Part shown: positions 9,151 through 17,475 of the stretch, one piece after another
Layout: every line of letters begins with the position of its first letter
How positions within the stretch are numbered: the stretch's first letter is position 1
NCBI RefSeq assembly: GCF_001021385.1
Contig: NZ_CP011773.1
Location: 372,001 to 436,000 of the forward strand
Direction of reading: 5' to 3'
DNA from: Mycobacterium sp. EPa45
GTDB lineage: Bacteria > Actinomycetota > Actinomycetes > Mycobacteriales > Mycobacteriaceae
Length of the DNA: 64,000 bases
Made by a program: the position numbers and the translations under genes
Notes under the pieces: generated by a model
What the model saw: only the letters and a program-made list of their open reading frames with translations
The model's database searches: none
What the model was told of the DNA's origin: nothing

Positions 9151-10744
9151 TACGCAGGATCTTGCCAGTGCTTCCGCGCGGCAGTTCGCTCAGGATGGAG
9201 ATTTCCCGCGGCACCTTGTAGTTCGCCAGGTTCTCCCGGACGTGGGCCTTGAGGTCGTCGGGGTTTGCGGTCGCTCCGTCGGTGAGGACGACGAACGCGA
9301 CCAGCCGTTGGCCGAACTGTTCGTCGTCGACGCCGAGCACCGTCGCCTCGGCCACCTCGGCGTGGGCGGCCAGCGTCTTCTCCACCTCGATCGGGTAGAC
9401 GTTTTCGCCGCCGGAGACGATCATCTCGTCGTCGCGGCCCACCACGAACAGCCGGCCCGCCTCATCGAGGCGGCCGATGTCGCCCGAGGACATGTAGCCG
9501 TCGTGAAAGTCCTTGGTATTGCCCGAGGTGTAACCGTCGAACTGGGTGGAGTTCTTCACGAAGATCCGCCCGACCTCGCCGGTGGGGACGTCGTTGAACT
9601 CGTCGTCGAAGATGCGGATCTCGGTGCCCATCGCTGGCTTGCCCGCCGTATCGGGCGCGGCACGCAGGTCGGCCGGAGTAGCGGTGGCGATCATGCCCGC
9701 CTCGGTGGCGTTGTAGTTGTTGTAGATGACGTCGCCGAACTCGTCCATGAACCTGGTGACGACGTCGGGTCGCATCCGTGACCCCGAGCAGGCAGCGAAC
9801 CGCAGCGTGCGTCCGCTGTACTTCTTTCGGACATCGTCGGGCAGATCCATGATGCGGTCGAACATCACTGGCACCACACACAATCCAGTGGCCTTGTACT
9901 TATCGACGAGGGCCAGCGTCGCCTCCGGGTCGAACTTGCGCCGGGTCACCACGGTGCAGGCCATCGCCGAGGAGAACACCAACTGGGAGAAGCCCCAGGC
10001 GTGGAACATCGGGGCGACGACCACCGTCGTCTCACCGAGTCGCCACGGCGTGCGGCTCAGGATCGCGACGAGGTTGCCCGCTCCACCGCCGGAGTGCTTG
10101 GCGCCCTTGGGAGTTCCGGTGGTGCCCGACGTCAGCAGGATGAGCCGGCTCTTACGCTCATTCTTCGTGGCGCGCTGCCCGGCGTGCTTGGTTATCAGCT
10201 TTTCGACGGTGGGAGCCTCGGTCGGTTCGTCGGTCCAGGCGAGGATGCGGACCGCGCTGGGTCGGTCTGCCAGCGCCCGGTCGACCGATGGCGTGAACTC
10301 CTCGTCGTAGATGACGACGTCTGCGCCTTCTCGGTTGACCACCTCCGCCAGCGCCGGGCCGGCGAATGACGTATTGAGCAGCAGCACGTCGGCGCCGATC
10401 CGGGTGGCCGCGATCAGCGACTCGACGAACCCGCGGTGGTTGCGGGCCATGATGCCCACGACCTCGGGGGCGCCCCCCGGGAGCTGCTGCAGCGCGGCAG
10501 CCAGAGCATGCGCCCGCTGGTCGAGCTCGCGCCAGGTCAGTGTTCCCAGTTCGTCGATCAGGCCCGGGCTGTCGGGGCGGCGAGCGGCGGCGGTGGCGAA
10601 CCCGGTGGCGATGCTCAGCCCCTCGTCGCGCGCGGCGGCCACCATCGCGACCGTGCGGTCCGGACGCATCGGAGTGAGGAGGCCGGCCTTGGCCAGGGTG
10701 ACGACGGCATCGCCGACCGAGGTAAGCCGGGACAGCAGGTCCAT
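9119..10744 (-). CDS. fadD12: Acyl-CoA ligase FadD12
   Basis: A 541-residue adenylate-forming enzyme that activates a fatty acid to acyl-CoA through acyl-AMP, resembling Rv1427c. The phosphate-binding loop LTSGTTGTPKG, the YNATEAG adenine motif and the hinge region (SSGDIGRLDEAGR) are present. The C-terminal lysine lies in LPRGSTGKILRNEL. Its ATG overlaps the stop of the upstream acyltransferase by one base (TGATG), and lipO overlaps its end. Acyltransferase, ligase, esterase and DUF4436 protein therefore form one tightly coupled operon on the minus strand. Confidence 0.9.
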   Translation of the reverse strand: MDLLSRLTSVGDAVVTLAKAGLLTPMRPDRTVAMVAAARDEGLSIATGFATAAARRPDSPGLIDELGTLTWRELDQRAHALAAALQQLPGGAPEVVGIMARNHRGFVESLIAATRIGADVLLLNTSFAGPALAEVVNREGADVVIYDEEFTPSVDRALADRPSAVRILAWTDEPTEAPTVEKLITKHAGQRATKNERKSRLILLTSGTTGTPKGAKHSGGGAGNLVAILSRTPWRLGETTVVVAPMFHAWGFSQLVFSSAMACTVVTRRKFDPEATLALVDKYKATGLCVVPVMFDRIMDLPDDVRKKYSGRTLRFAACSGSRMRPDVVTRFMDEFGDVIYNNYNATEAGMIATATPADLRAAPDTAGKPAMGTEIRIFDDEFNDVPTGEVGRIFVKNSTQFDGYTSGNTKDFHDGYMSSGDIGRLDEAGRLFVVGRDDEMIVSGGENVYPIEVEKTLAAHAEVAEATVLGVDDEQFGQRLVAFVVLTDGATANPDDLKAHVRENLANYKVPREISILSELPRGSTGKILRNELIARTSNG

Positions 10745-11550
10745 CAGCCGATCACCGGCAGACGGCGTTCGGCGGCGAGTTCGTCCAGCGCGCGTTGCAT
10801 CACGCCACGCACATGGGCGTCGACGGCGTGGATGTCGGGGTCCTCGCCGAACTGCTCGGTGATGTCGATCGGTTCGAGTACCTTCATGACGATCTTGGTG
10901 GGCAGGGGCACGTTCAGCGGGACGACGGCGCTCAAGCCGAACGGGAAGCCGAACGAGATGGGCAGGATCTTCGCCCGCAGCAGCTTGTCCAGTCGCAGCA
11001 GCTTGGCCAGGCCGGTGCCGCGGGAAAGGTAGATCTGGCTTTCCTGGCCGCCGATGGCCACCGTCGGCACGATCGGTACCCCGGCGTTGATGGCGGCCCT
11101 CACGTAGCCGGTGCGGCCGTCGAAGTCGATCTTGTTCTCGGCGAACGTCGGCCGGTAGACGTCGTAGTCGCCGCCGGGGAACACCACCACGACGCCGCCG
11201 GAGCGCAGCGCCTCGTCGGCGTTCTCGTGGTTGGCGCGGATGAACCCGTTCTTGATGAAGAAGTCGGCCGTCGGGCCGGTGAGCACCAGGTCGTGGCTCA
11301 GTGTGTAGACCGGCCGGTCATAGCCGAAGTGCTCATAGAAGCCGAGCGCGAACACCGGAACGTCCATCGGGAACAGGCCGCCGGAATGGTTGGACACCAC
11401 CAGGGCGCCGCCCGCCGGGAAGGACTCCAGCCCGCGGACCTCGCTGCGGTGATAGAGCTTGAGGAACGGGCGCAGCACCCCCATCGTCTTCTCGACCAGA
11501 CCCGGGTCCCACTTGGCCGTCTCGGTGCGTGTCACGTCGTTGGTGCTCAC
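10744..11550 (-). CDS. Phospholipid/glycerolipid acyltransferase (Rv1428c type)
   Basis: A 268-residue PlsC-like acyltransferase, expected to move an acyl group from acyl-CoA onto a glycerophosphate or similar acceptor at the membrane. The acceptor-site histidine is in SNHSGG at about residue 55, with aspartate several residues later rather than in the strict HX4D spacing, and the FPGG block that follows is typical of this subgroup. It is first in the operon with fadD12, lipO and the DUF4436 gene. The GTG start at 11550 has a strong AGGAGG six to eleven bases upstream. A KstR-type palindrome lies 17 bases before the start. Confidence 0.82.
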   Translation of the reverse strand: MSTNDVTRTETAKWDPGLVEKTMGVLRPFLKLYHRSEVRGLESFPAGGALVVSNHSGGLFPMDVPVFALGFYEHFGYDRPVYTLSHDLVLTGPTADFFIKNGFIRANHENADEALRSGGVVVVFPGGDYDVYRPTFAENKIDFDGRTGYVRAAINAGVPIVPTVAIGGQESQIYLSRGTGLAKLLRLDKLLRAKILPISFGFPFGLSAVVPLNVPLPTKIVMKVLEPIDITEQFGEDPDIHAVDAHVRGVMQRALDELAAERRLPVIG

Positions 11551-11566
11551 ACATCCTCCTAGGAAT

Positions 11567-11580
11567 TGAAACGTGTTCTA
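11567..11580. promoter_or_regulatory. KstR-type operator
   Basis: TGAAACGTGTTCTA fits the KstR consensus TNNAACNNGTTNNA at every fixed position. It lies between the divergent acyltransferase-fadD12-lipO operon and echA1, close to both starts. KstR is the TetR repressor of cholesterol catabolism genes in mycobacteria, so one or both units may be derepressed on sterols. Confidence 0.65.
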
Positions 11581-11638
11581 GTTTTGATGGTACCGGGCTG
11601 GCCGCGATCGTCTTACCTCGATAGTTACCATTCCGAGC

Positions 11639-12421
11639 GTGACTGAAAACGCCGTTACCGAAGAGCCCGCCGTCCTCACCGAGCGCCGCGGCCGGATTCT
11701 GATCATCACCATCAATCGGCCCAAGGCCAAGAACGCCGTGAACGCCGCGGTCAGCAATGGTCTGGCCGCCGCCATGGACGAGCTCGACGATGACCCGGGG
11801 CTGTCCGTCGGCATCGTCACCGGGGCCGGCGGCTCGTTCTGCGCGGGCATGGACCTCAAGGCATTCGCCCGCGGCGAGAACGTCGTGGCCGAGGGCCGCG
11901 GACTTGGCTTCACCGAACGCCCGCCGGCCAAGCCGTTGATCGCCGCGGTCGAGGGGTATGCCCTCGCCGGCGGCACCGAGCTGGCGCTGGCCACCGACCT
12001 GATCGTCGCGGCCAACGATTCGGCGTTCGGCATCCCCGAGGTCAAGCGCGGCCTTGTCGCCGGTGGCGGCGGGCTGCTGCGGTTGCCGCAGCGCATCCCG
12101 TACCAGATCGCGATGGAGCTGGCGTTGACCGGCGAGAACCTGTCCGCGGTGCGGGCCCACGAGCTGGGTCTGGTGAACGCGCTCGCCGAGCCGGGGCATG
12201 CGCTGGAGGCCGCGATCGAGCTGGCCGAGCGGATCACCGTCAACGGCCCGCTGGCCGTGGCCGCCACCAAGCGGATCATCACCGAGTCGCGCGGCTGGTC
12301 GCCCGAGGAACAGTGGAAGGAACAGGGCAAGATCCTGATGCCGGTCTTCGCATCGAAGGATGCCCAGGAGGGCGCCATCGCGTTCGCCGAGAAGCGCGCG
12401 CCGAACTGGACGGGCAGCTGA
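11639..12421 (+). CDS. echA1: Enoyl-CoA hydratase EchA1
   Basis: A 260-residue crotonase-superfamily enzyme, almost the length of M. tuberculosis EchA1 (Rv0222) and very similar to its recalled sequence. It should hydrate or isomerise a trans-2-enoyl-CoA in beta-oxidation. The oxyanion-hole segments (SFCAGMDLKAF and ALAGGTELALA) and the glutamate-bearing FGIPEVKRG are present. The GTG at 11639 is the only sensible start. It is divergent from the Rv1428c-like operon across an 88-base region holding a KstR-type box. In M. tuberculosis it follows Rv0221 directly; here the lipO block sits between. Confidence 0.9.
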   Translation: MTENAVTEEPAVLTERRGRILIITINRPKAKNAVNAAVSNGLAAAMDELDDDPGLSVGIVTGAGGSFCAGMDLKAFARGENVVAEGRGLGFTERPPAKPLIAAVEGYALAGGTELALATDLIVAANDSAFGIPEVKRGLVAGGGGLLRLPQRIPYQIAMELALTGENLSAVRAHELGLVNALAEPGHALEAAIELAERITVNGPLAVAATKRIITESRGWSPEEQWKEQGKILMPVFASKDAQEGAIAFAEKRAPNWTGS

Positions 12422-12433
12422 CCGTTCGGCTCT

Positions 12434-12447
12434 TGACGTAAGCGTCA
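12434..12447. promoter_or_regulatory. TGACG-N4-CGTCA palindrome
   Basis: A perfect 5-bp inverted repeat (TGACG-taag-CGTCA) lies between echA1 and the propeller protein gene, 72 bases before the latter. It resembles a regulator half-site pair, but no cognate regulator is identifiable. Confidence 0.25.
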
Positions 12448-12518
12448 GTTAAGCCGACGATCTCCCTACCAGCCCGGCTAGAACCGTAGTTGGGATCGGT
12501 AGGGAGCTCGGGGGAGCT

Positions 12519-14186
12519 ATGACTGACGGCATGGCGAAGAAACGACCGGCGGGGCGACGTCCCGAAACCGCGATCTGGTTGGGTACCGGCGCGCTGACGT
12601 TGGGCATCGGCGCGGCAGCACTGGTCGGCGGGACGGCGGTGGCGCACGCCGACACCGGAGCCGGCTCGGCAAAACCGTCCGTGGGTTCGGCGGCGCCGCA
12701 TGCCGGACCCAAGGCCACCGGCCACAAGGCCCCTCGCGTCACGACCGCACGGCCGGCGGCTGCGGTGCACAAGACCGTGACGACTGCATCGGCCACCGCC
12801 TCCGCGGAAGTCGCACCGCCACCGTTGGTGAAGACGCCGCTGCAGGTGTTCTGCGACGGATCGGTCCGCGTGCTGATCGCACTCGGCGGCATGAGCCAGA
12901 CCACCCCCACGCCGGCGCCGGGCAACCTGTGGCAACAGGGGCTGTACTCGGTGGCACGGTGGCTGGAAGACACCGTCAATCCGGCGGGCATTCCCAAGAT
13001 CCAAGCCGTGAGCCTCGGCGAGCCGGATCAGCTCACCGGCGTCGTCACCGGGCGAATCGTGTCCAGCAACCCGGCCGGCGCTCCGCAGGCCTACCAGGTC
13101 ACCGTTGATCCCAGTCTCGGGACGGTCACAGTCAACTCCGACGGCAGCTTCACGTTCACACCGCTGACGTCGGCGATCTTGGGTGCTCCGGACGGCGGCC
13201 TGACGGTGAAGATGAAGGTGTCCGCGTTCAACGGGGTGCAGCGGGCCAGCCAGACGGTCGCGGGTTCGGTCTACAACCCGTGGAGCCTGCTCAAGCAGAC
13301 CATCAGCGTCGGCACCACCCCGCTGCAAGTGGCAGTCAGCCCCGATGGAACCCGCGCGGCGGTCACCAACGGGTCCGACGGTACGGTCTCGTTGATCGAC
13401 ACCGCCACCAACAAGGTCATCAGCACCATCGCCGTCGGCTCCTCACCGGCGGGCATCGTGTTCGACCCGACCGGCGCCCGCTTCTATGTCGTCAATGCCA
13501 CCGGTGCGGTGACGGCGGTGTCGTTGCCGTCGAACACCGTGGGCGTACCGATCACGATCGGGACCGATCCACTGCTCATTGCGGTCGGGCCGGCCGGAAC
13601 GCCCGCGGCGGGCAAGGTCTACGTCGCGAACTTCGGCACCAACGGAACCGGAAACACGGTGTCGGTCATCAACACCGCCACCAACCAGGTCACCGCCACA
13701 CTGACCGTCGGCACGGGACCGGAGGAGGTGGCAGTCAGCCCCAACGGCACCCGGCTGTGGGTGGGCAACACCATGGCCAAGACCATCTCGGTGATCGACA
13801 CCGCGACCAACGTGACGGTCAAGACGCTCCCGGTGTCCACCGGAGTCGGTTTCATCGCGTTCAGCCCCGACGGACAACTGGCCTACGTCTCGGATTTGAC
13901 CACCCTCAACACGATCTCGGTCTTCAACACCGCCACCTATGCGAAGGTCGGCACCATCACGGTCGGCCAGCAGCCGGGCGGCATCGCGTTGAGCGCCGAC
14001 GGCAGCGTGGCGTACGTGACCAACCAGATGGACAACACGGTGTCGGTGGTCAATACGGCAACCAAGACGGTGATCAAGACGATCACGGTGGGCCACAACC
14101 CGCTCGGTGTTGCCGTCAGCCCGGACGGCAAGTTCCTCTATGTCACCAACATCAACGATGCGACCGTCACGGTGATCCCGGTCTGA
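12519..14186 (+). CDS. Secreted or surface seven-repeat YVTN beta-propeller protein
   Basis: A 555-residue protein with a long basic N-terminus and a hydrophobic signal segment (about residues 20-45, ending AHADT). An Ala/Pro/Thr-rich linker follows, then an Ig-like region (about 165-250) and seven repeats of about 42 residues carrying the pattern VGxxPxxVAVSPDGxxxYVxN and VSVxxTATxxV. Seven such repeats make a closed seven-bladed propeller. It has no catalytic motif; the family is usually extracellular and binds ligands or surfaces. ATG 12519 follows GGGGGAG at short spacing; ATG 12531 is an alternative. Its stop is one base from the convergent acyl-CoA dehydrogenase stop. Confidence 0.82.
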   Translation: MTDGMAKKRPAGRRPETAIWLGTGALTLGIGAAALVGGTAVAHADTGAGSAKPSVGSAAPHAGPKATGHKAPRVTTARPAAAVHKTVTTASATASAEVAPPPLVKTPLQVFCDGSVRVLIALGGMSQTTPTPAPGNLWQQGLYSVARWLEDTVNPAGIPKIQAVSLGEPDQLTGVVTGRIVSSNPAGAPQAYQVTVDPSLGTVTVNSDGSFTFTPLTSAILGAPDGGLTVKMKVSAFNGVQRASQTVAGSVYNPWSLLKQTISVGTTPLQVAVSPDGTRAAVTNGSDGTVSLIDTATNKVISTIAVGSSPAGIVFDPTGARFYVVNATGAVTAVSLPSNTVGVPITIGTDPLLIAVGPAGTPAAGKVYVANFGTNGTGNTVSVINTATNQVTATLTVGTGPEEVAVSPNGTRLWVGNTMAKTISVIDTATNVTVKTLPVSTGVGFIAFSPDGQLAYVSDLTTLNTISVFNTATYAKVGTITVGQQPGGIALSADGSVAYVTNQMDNTVSVVNTATKTVIKTITVGHNPLGVAVSPDGKFLYVTNINDATVTVIPV

Positions 14187-14187
14187 A

Positions 14188-15234
14188 TCAGACCGCTCCG
14201 ACCATCAAGTCCCACGGATTGCCGCCGGCGGCCAGTGCCAGCCGACCCAATCGTGTTGCGTACCAGGCGGTGTCGCCGAACTCTTCGATCCAGCTGCGGG
14301 CCCGCATGGTCGTCAGCCACAACCGATGCTCGAGTGTCACGCCGATCGCCCCGTGCAGTTGGTGGGCGGCGGTGACGACAGACGGCACGACGCGACCGAG
14401 CACCACCTTGGCCACTGTTACGGCGTAATCGGCTTGCGCACTGGCGAATCCGTGGTCGGCGACGGCGGCGACGGCGAGCTCGGTGGCCGCCCGCGCCCGT
14501 TCCACCTCGCCGGCCATCGCCGCCAACGTGTGTTGCACTGCCTGAAACGCGCTCAGTGGCCGGCCGAACTGTTCACGCTCCCTGGTGTGCGCCACCGAGA
14601 ACTCGACCGCGGCATCCAGGGCGCCGACCGCCTGGACGCACCGCGCCCAGGCGCCGCGCCGCCTCAGTTCGTCGGCGGCGCCGTCCACGGTGACGAATTG
14701 CCCGGCGGCCACGCTGATGGTGCCGCGCGGTTCACCGCCGAGGTTGTGGCCATTGCTCACGGCAGTGGGCACCGTGACCGCCACCTGCAGTGCCTGGCCG
14801 TCACGCAACGCCACCACCGCGGCCCCGATGCCCGCGTACGGAACGCCGGTGACGGTTGTGCTGCCCGCCACTCCGGTCGCGATGGTCAGCGGTCCTTCGT
14901 CGGGGACCTCGAGACCGGCCTCGGCGGCGAGCCAGGCCGCCAGCACATCGGTTTCGGCCAGCGGAACGGTGACGGAGTGCCGGGCCAGCGCCCGCAGGAC
15001 CACTGCGGATTCGGTTGCGCCGCCGCCTGATTCAGGGTCGCTAATCAGGCGGGTCAGCCCGGCGTCCTGCAGGTGCCGCCAGGCGGTTGCGTCGAACTCG
15101 TCGGGCAGGCCGCGATGCCCGATCCGCTCGTCGAACGACCGTGCTCCGATGTCTTCCGCCAGCCGCCGCAGGTCTGCGAGATCGTCGGTGCCGCCGCCGG
15201 TTCCGAACACGCCGCCGATCAGAGCTCGCGTCAT
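14188..15234 (-). CDS. Acyl-CoA dehydrogenase-like subunit (small)
   Basis: A 348-residue acyl-CoA dehydrogenase-fold protein with a divergent N-terminal half and a clear C-terminal domain (FSVAHTREREQFGRPLSAFQAVQH and QLHGAIG). Its start overlaps the stop of the upstream, fuller acyl-CoA dehydrogenase by four bases (ATGA). Mycobacteria often build alpha2-beta2 acyl-CoA dehydrogenases from such adjacent pairs, in steroid side-chain and unusual acyl degradation, and this pair fits that pattern. A longer in-frame extension exists upstream but would run through the partner gene. The substrate is unknown. Confidence 0.82.
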   Translation of the reverse strand: MTRALIGGVFGTGGGTDDLADLRRLAEDIGARSFDERIGHRGLPDEFDATAWRHLQDAGLTRLISDPESGGGATESAVVLRALARHSVTVPLAETDVLAAWLAAEAGLEVPDEGPLTIATGVAGSTTVTGVPYAGIGAAVVALRDGQALQVAVTVPTAVSNGHNLGGEPRGTISVAAGQFVTVDGAADELRRRGAWARCVQAVGALDAAVEFSVAHTREREQFGRPLSAFQAVQHTLAAMAGEVERARAATELAVAAVADHGFASAQADYAVTVAKVVLGRVVPSVVTAAHQLHGAIGVTLEHRLWLTTMRARSWIEEFGDTAWYATRLGRLALAAGGNPWDLMVGAV

Positions 15235-16400
15235 CTCAGCCCCATTCCTCGAGCCACCACACCGCGCAGCACCTCGTTGGTCCCGCCGCGCAAGGTGAAC
15301 AGCGGCGAATGCAGCCGCGCGACATCCAACAGTGCGCCGACCTTCTCGCGTCCCGGTGCCTCCGCGGCATAGGAGAACAGGTCGGAAGCCAACTCCACCG
15401 ACTCCTGTTCGAAGCGGGTGCCCAGATCCTTGACCAGTGCGGCCTCGTTCGCCGGCGACTGGCCCGCGGCCAGTGCCCTGGCCACCGAGACCGACAGCTG
15501 TCGCAGCGAGATGACCCGGGCAAGTAGGTCGCCGACGGCCGCGGCGGTGTGGTCGTCGAGATCGTCCTGGTCGGCCAGCAGCCGCATCAGCGCAATCAGC
15601 AGTGGAGCGGTGCTCAGAATCCGTTCGGGCCCGCTGCGTTCGAACGACAGCTCGGCGGTGACCTGATGCCATCCCGCGCCGATGTCGCCGAGCAGATTCT
15701 CGTCACTGACGAACACCTCGTCGAATGTCACCTCGTTGAAGTGGTGTTCGCCCGACATCATCACGATGGGGCTGATCGTCGTTCCCGGACTGTCTGTGGG
15801 CACGATGAATTGACTGAACCCCGCGTGGCGCCGGGCGGGGTCCACCGGGCTGGTGCGGGCCAGTACGACGATCTGATGGGCCAGGTGTGCGCCGCTGGTC
15901 CACACCTTGGTGCCCGACAGCAGCCAGCCGCCGTCGGCCCTGGTCGCTTTGGCCGCCGACGCGGCCAGGTCGGAGCCGGCCTGCGGCTCACTCATCCCGA
16001 TCGCCGAGAAGTACCGCCCGGCGGCGATTTCGGGCAGCAGTCGCCGGCGCTGTTCTTCGGATCCGTATGCCAGCAGACCCGGCGCGACCTGGCGGTCGGC
16101 GATCCAATGCGCCGCTACCGGCGCTCCCGCGGCGAGCAGCTCTTCGGTCACCACGTAGCGATGCAGGTGACTCAGGCCCTGGCCGCCGTAGTCGCGCGGA
16201 ATGGTCAGGCCGAGAAATCCGGCGTCACCGAGCCGTGCGCTGAACTCCTCGTCCCAGCTCGACAACCAGGCATCAACGCTTGGCTGCCAACCGAATTCGC
16301 CGCGATCTTTACTCAGGAAGGCCCGCACCGAGGCGCGCAGCGCGGCAAGCTCGGGCTCGTTGGCGCACAGCGCGGCGAAACTATCGTTCACGTCGCTCAC
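15231..16400 (-). CDS. Acyl-CoA dehydrogenase subunit (large partner)
   Basis: A 389-residue acyl-CoA dehydrogenase that should remove hydrogens across C2-C3 of an acyl-CoA using FAD. The conserved blocks are GMSEPQAGSDLAA (FAD and substrate region), the KVWTSGAH strand and a C-terminal FTLRGGTNEVLRG. It sits between a thioesterase-like gene (four-base GTGA overlap upstream) and the smaller dehydrogenase (ATGA overlap downstream), so the three are one translationally coupled operon. The GTG start at 16400 lies in the upstream stop overlap. Confidence 0.86.
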   Translation of the reverse strand: MSDVNDSFAALCANEPELAALRASVRAFLSKDRGEFGWQPSVDAWLSSWDEEFSARLGDAGFLGLTIPRDYGGQGLSHLHRYVVTEELLAAGAPVAAHWIADRQVAPGLLAYGSEEQRRRLLPEIAAGRYFSAIGMSEPQAGSDLAASAAKATRADGGWLLSGTKVWTSGAHLAHQIVVLARTSPVDPARRHAGFSQFIVPTDSPGTTISPIVMMSGEHHFNEVTFDEVFVSDENLLGDIGAGWHQVTAELSFERSGPERILSTAPLLIALMRLLADQDDLDDHTAAAVGDLLARVISLRQLSVSVARALAAGQSPANEAALVKDLGTRFEQESVELASDLFSYAAEAPGREKVGALLDVARLHSPLFTLRGGTNEVLRGVVARGMGLR

Positions 16401-17239
16401 CGGTATCCCGTCACGCGCGCCAGGATCGCCACCTTGCCGTCGTCGCCGATAGCTTGGGCGTCTCCGATTGCGGAGTTACGTCCGACGCGCAACGCGGTTC
16501 CCTCGTAACGAGATTGATCACCGGCGAAGAACGGTCGCAGGAAATTGACCCGCAGCGACGCGGTGCGCAGCGGCTCGGCCTGCCCGTGGTTGATCGCTGC
16601 GGAGGCCACCAGTTCCAGCCCGGCGCTGCTGACTCCGCCGTGCACAATCCCGATCAGATTGTTGATGATCGAATCCGGTCGCTGGGCCAGCCGGTAGGTG
16701 CCGGCCTCCTCGGCCCGCCGTTCGGCGGACATCAGTTCGGTCATCGACGTCTGCGGCGTGCGCACCAAGGTGTCCGGCCCCCGCTGGATGGGTGCGTCGG
16801 GACCGCCGGTGATGGCGACGGTGCGCACGGTGCCGCCGCCGATCGTGCTGCCGCGGTGACTGAGCGTGCAGATGGCCAGCAGCGTCGCGCCGTGCGGGCC
16901 GAGCGGTCGGCTGCTCGCCACGACGGGTTCGTGCGGGGCGGCCTGAAGACTGTCGATCCCGTCCGGGCTCAGCTCGATCGAGAGCTCGCTGGACACCGTC
17001 CACTGCCCGGCTCCGCGACGGTAGAAGTTGGCCCGGCCGCCGACGTCGTCGACCAGGATCGCCAGCGGCCCGATCGTCGGCATCCCGGTGAACGGGTTGG
17101 TCAGATGGCCCACCGGCATGGCGGCCACGACGGTGAACTCGGTGAAGTTCTCGGCCAGTGTCGTGATGCCGAACCGGGTGATGACACTTTCCGGGGTCTC
17201 CGGGTCCTGGATGCCGGTGGCGGGTTCGGGTGTCGTCAC
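16397..17239 (-). CDS. Double hotdog acyl-CoA thioesterase (PaaI-like)
   Basis: A 280-residue protein with two hotdog repeats. The first half has NPFTGMPTIGPLAILVDDVGG and the second the PaaI-type NNLIGIVHGGVSSAGLEL. It should hydrolyse an acyl-CoA or stabilise such an intermediate. GTG 17239 is chosen because the frame upstream encodes no plausible extension; no ATG lies near. It is the first gene of the thioesterase-dehydrogenase-dehydrogenase operon and is divergent from the PGRS-like gene. A thioesterase with a heteromeric dehydrogenase suggests processing of a bulky or cyclic acyl-CoA. Confidence 0.75.
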   Translation of the reverse strand: MTTPEPATGIQDPETPESVITRFGITTLAENFTEFTVVAAMPVGHLTNPFTGMPTIGPLAILVDDVGGRANFYRRGAGQWTVSSELSIELSPDGIDSLQAAPHEPVVASSRPLGPHGATLLAICTLSHRGSTIGGGTVRTVAITGGPDAPIQRGPDTLVRTPQTSMTELMSAERRAEEAGTYRLAQRPDSIINNLIGIVHGGVSSAGLELVASAAINHGQAEPLRTASLRVNFLRPFFAGDQSRYEGTALRVGRNSAIGDAQAIGDDGKVAILARVTGYR

Positions 17240-17353
17240 ACCTGGTATTCCAGCATCAGCGGTCGTGGTGCTGCACACCCGGTCCAGGAGCGCTTCGCCC
17301 GCTGCTGAGGTTTTGCGCGATCGATAGCTGAACTGTGCGTTACCGGCCGAGGA

Positions 17354-17372
17354 TGAAGTAAGGCTCACCTCG
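17354..17372. promoter_or_regulatory. Weak IdeR-like box
   Basis: TGAAGTAAGGCTCACCTCG matches roughly 14 of 19 positions of the iron-box consensus TWAGGTWAGSCTWACCTWA, including the core AGGCTNACCT. It lies between the divergent thioesterase operon and the PGRS-like gene. The outer positions are poor, so this is only a candidate. Confidence 0.25.
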
Positions 17373-17475
17373 CCGAAAACCGGGAAATACCTCCTCATCC
17401 ACTGACGGTTCGGTAGCTTCCGTGAAACGGGCGGGCCGGGCCATCCCGCATGACGTGGGCGGGGGACTTCCGAAA

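Noticed and set aside
15235..15672. N-terminal extension of the small acyl-CoA dehydrogenase to 494 residues
   Set aside because: It would overlay the partner dehydrogenase in another frame; ATG 15234 in the ATGA overlap gives a sensible protein.
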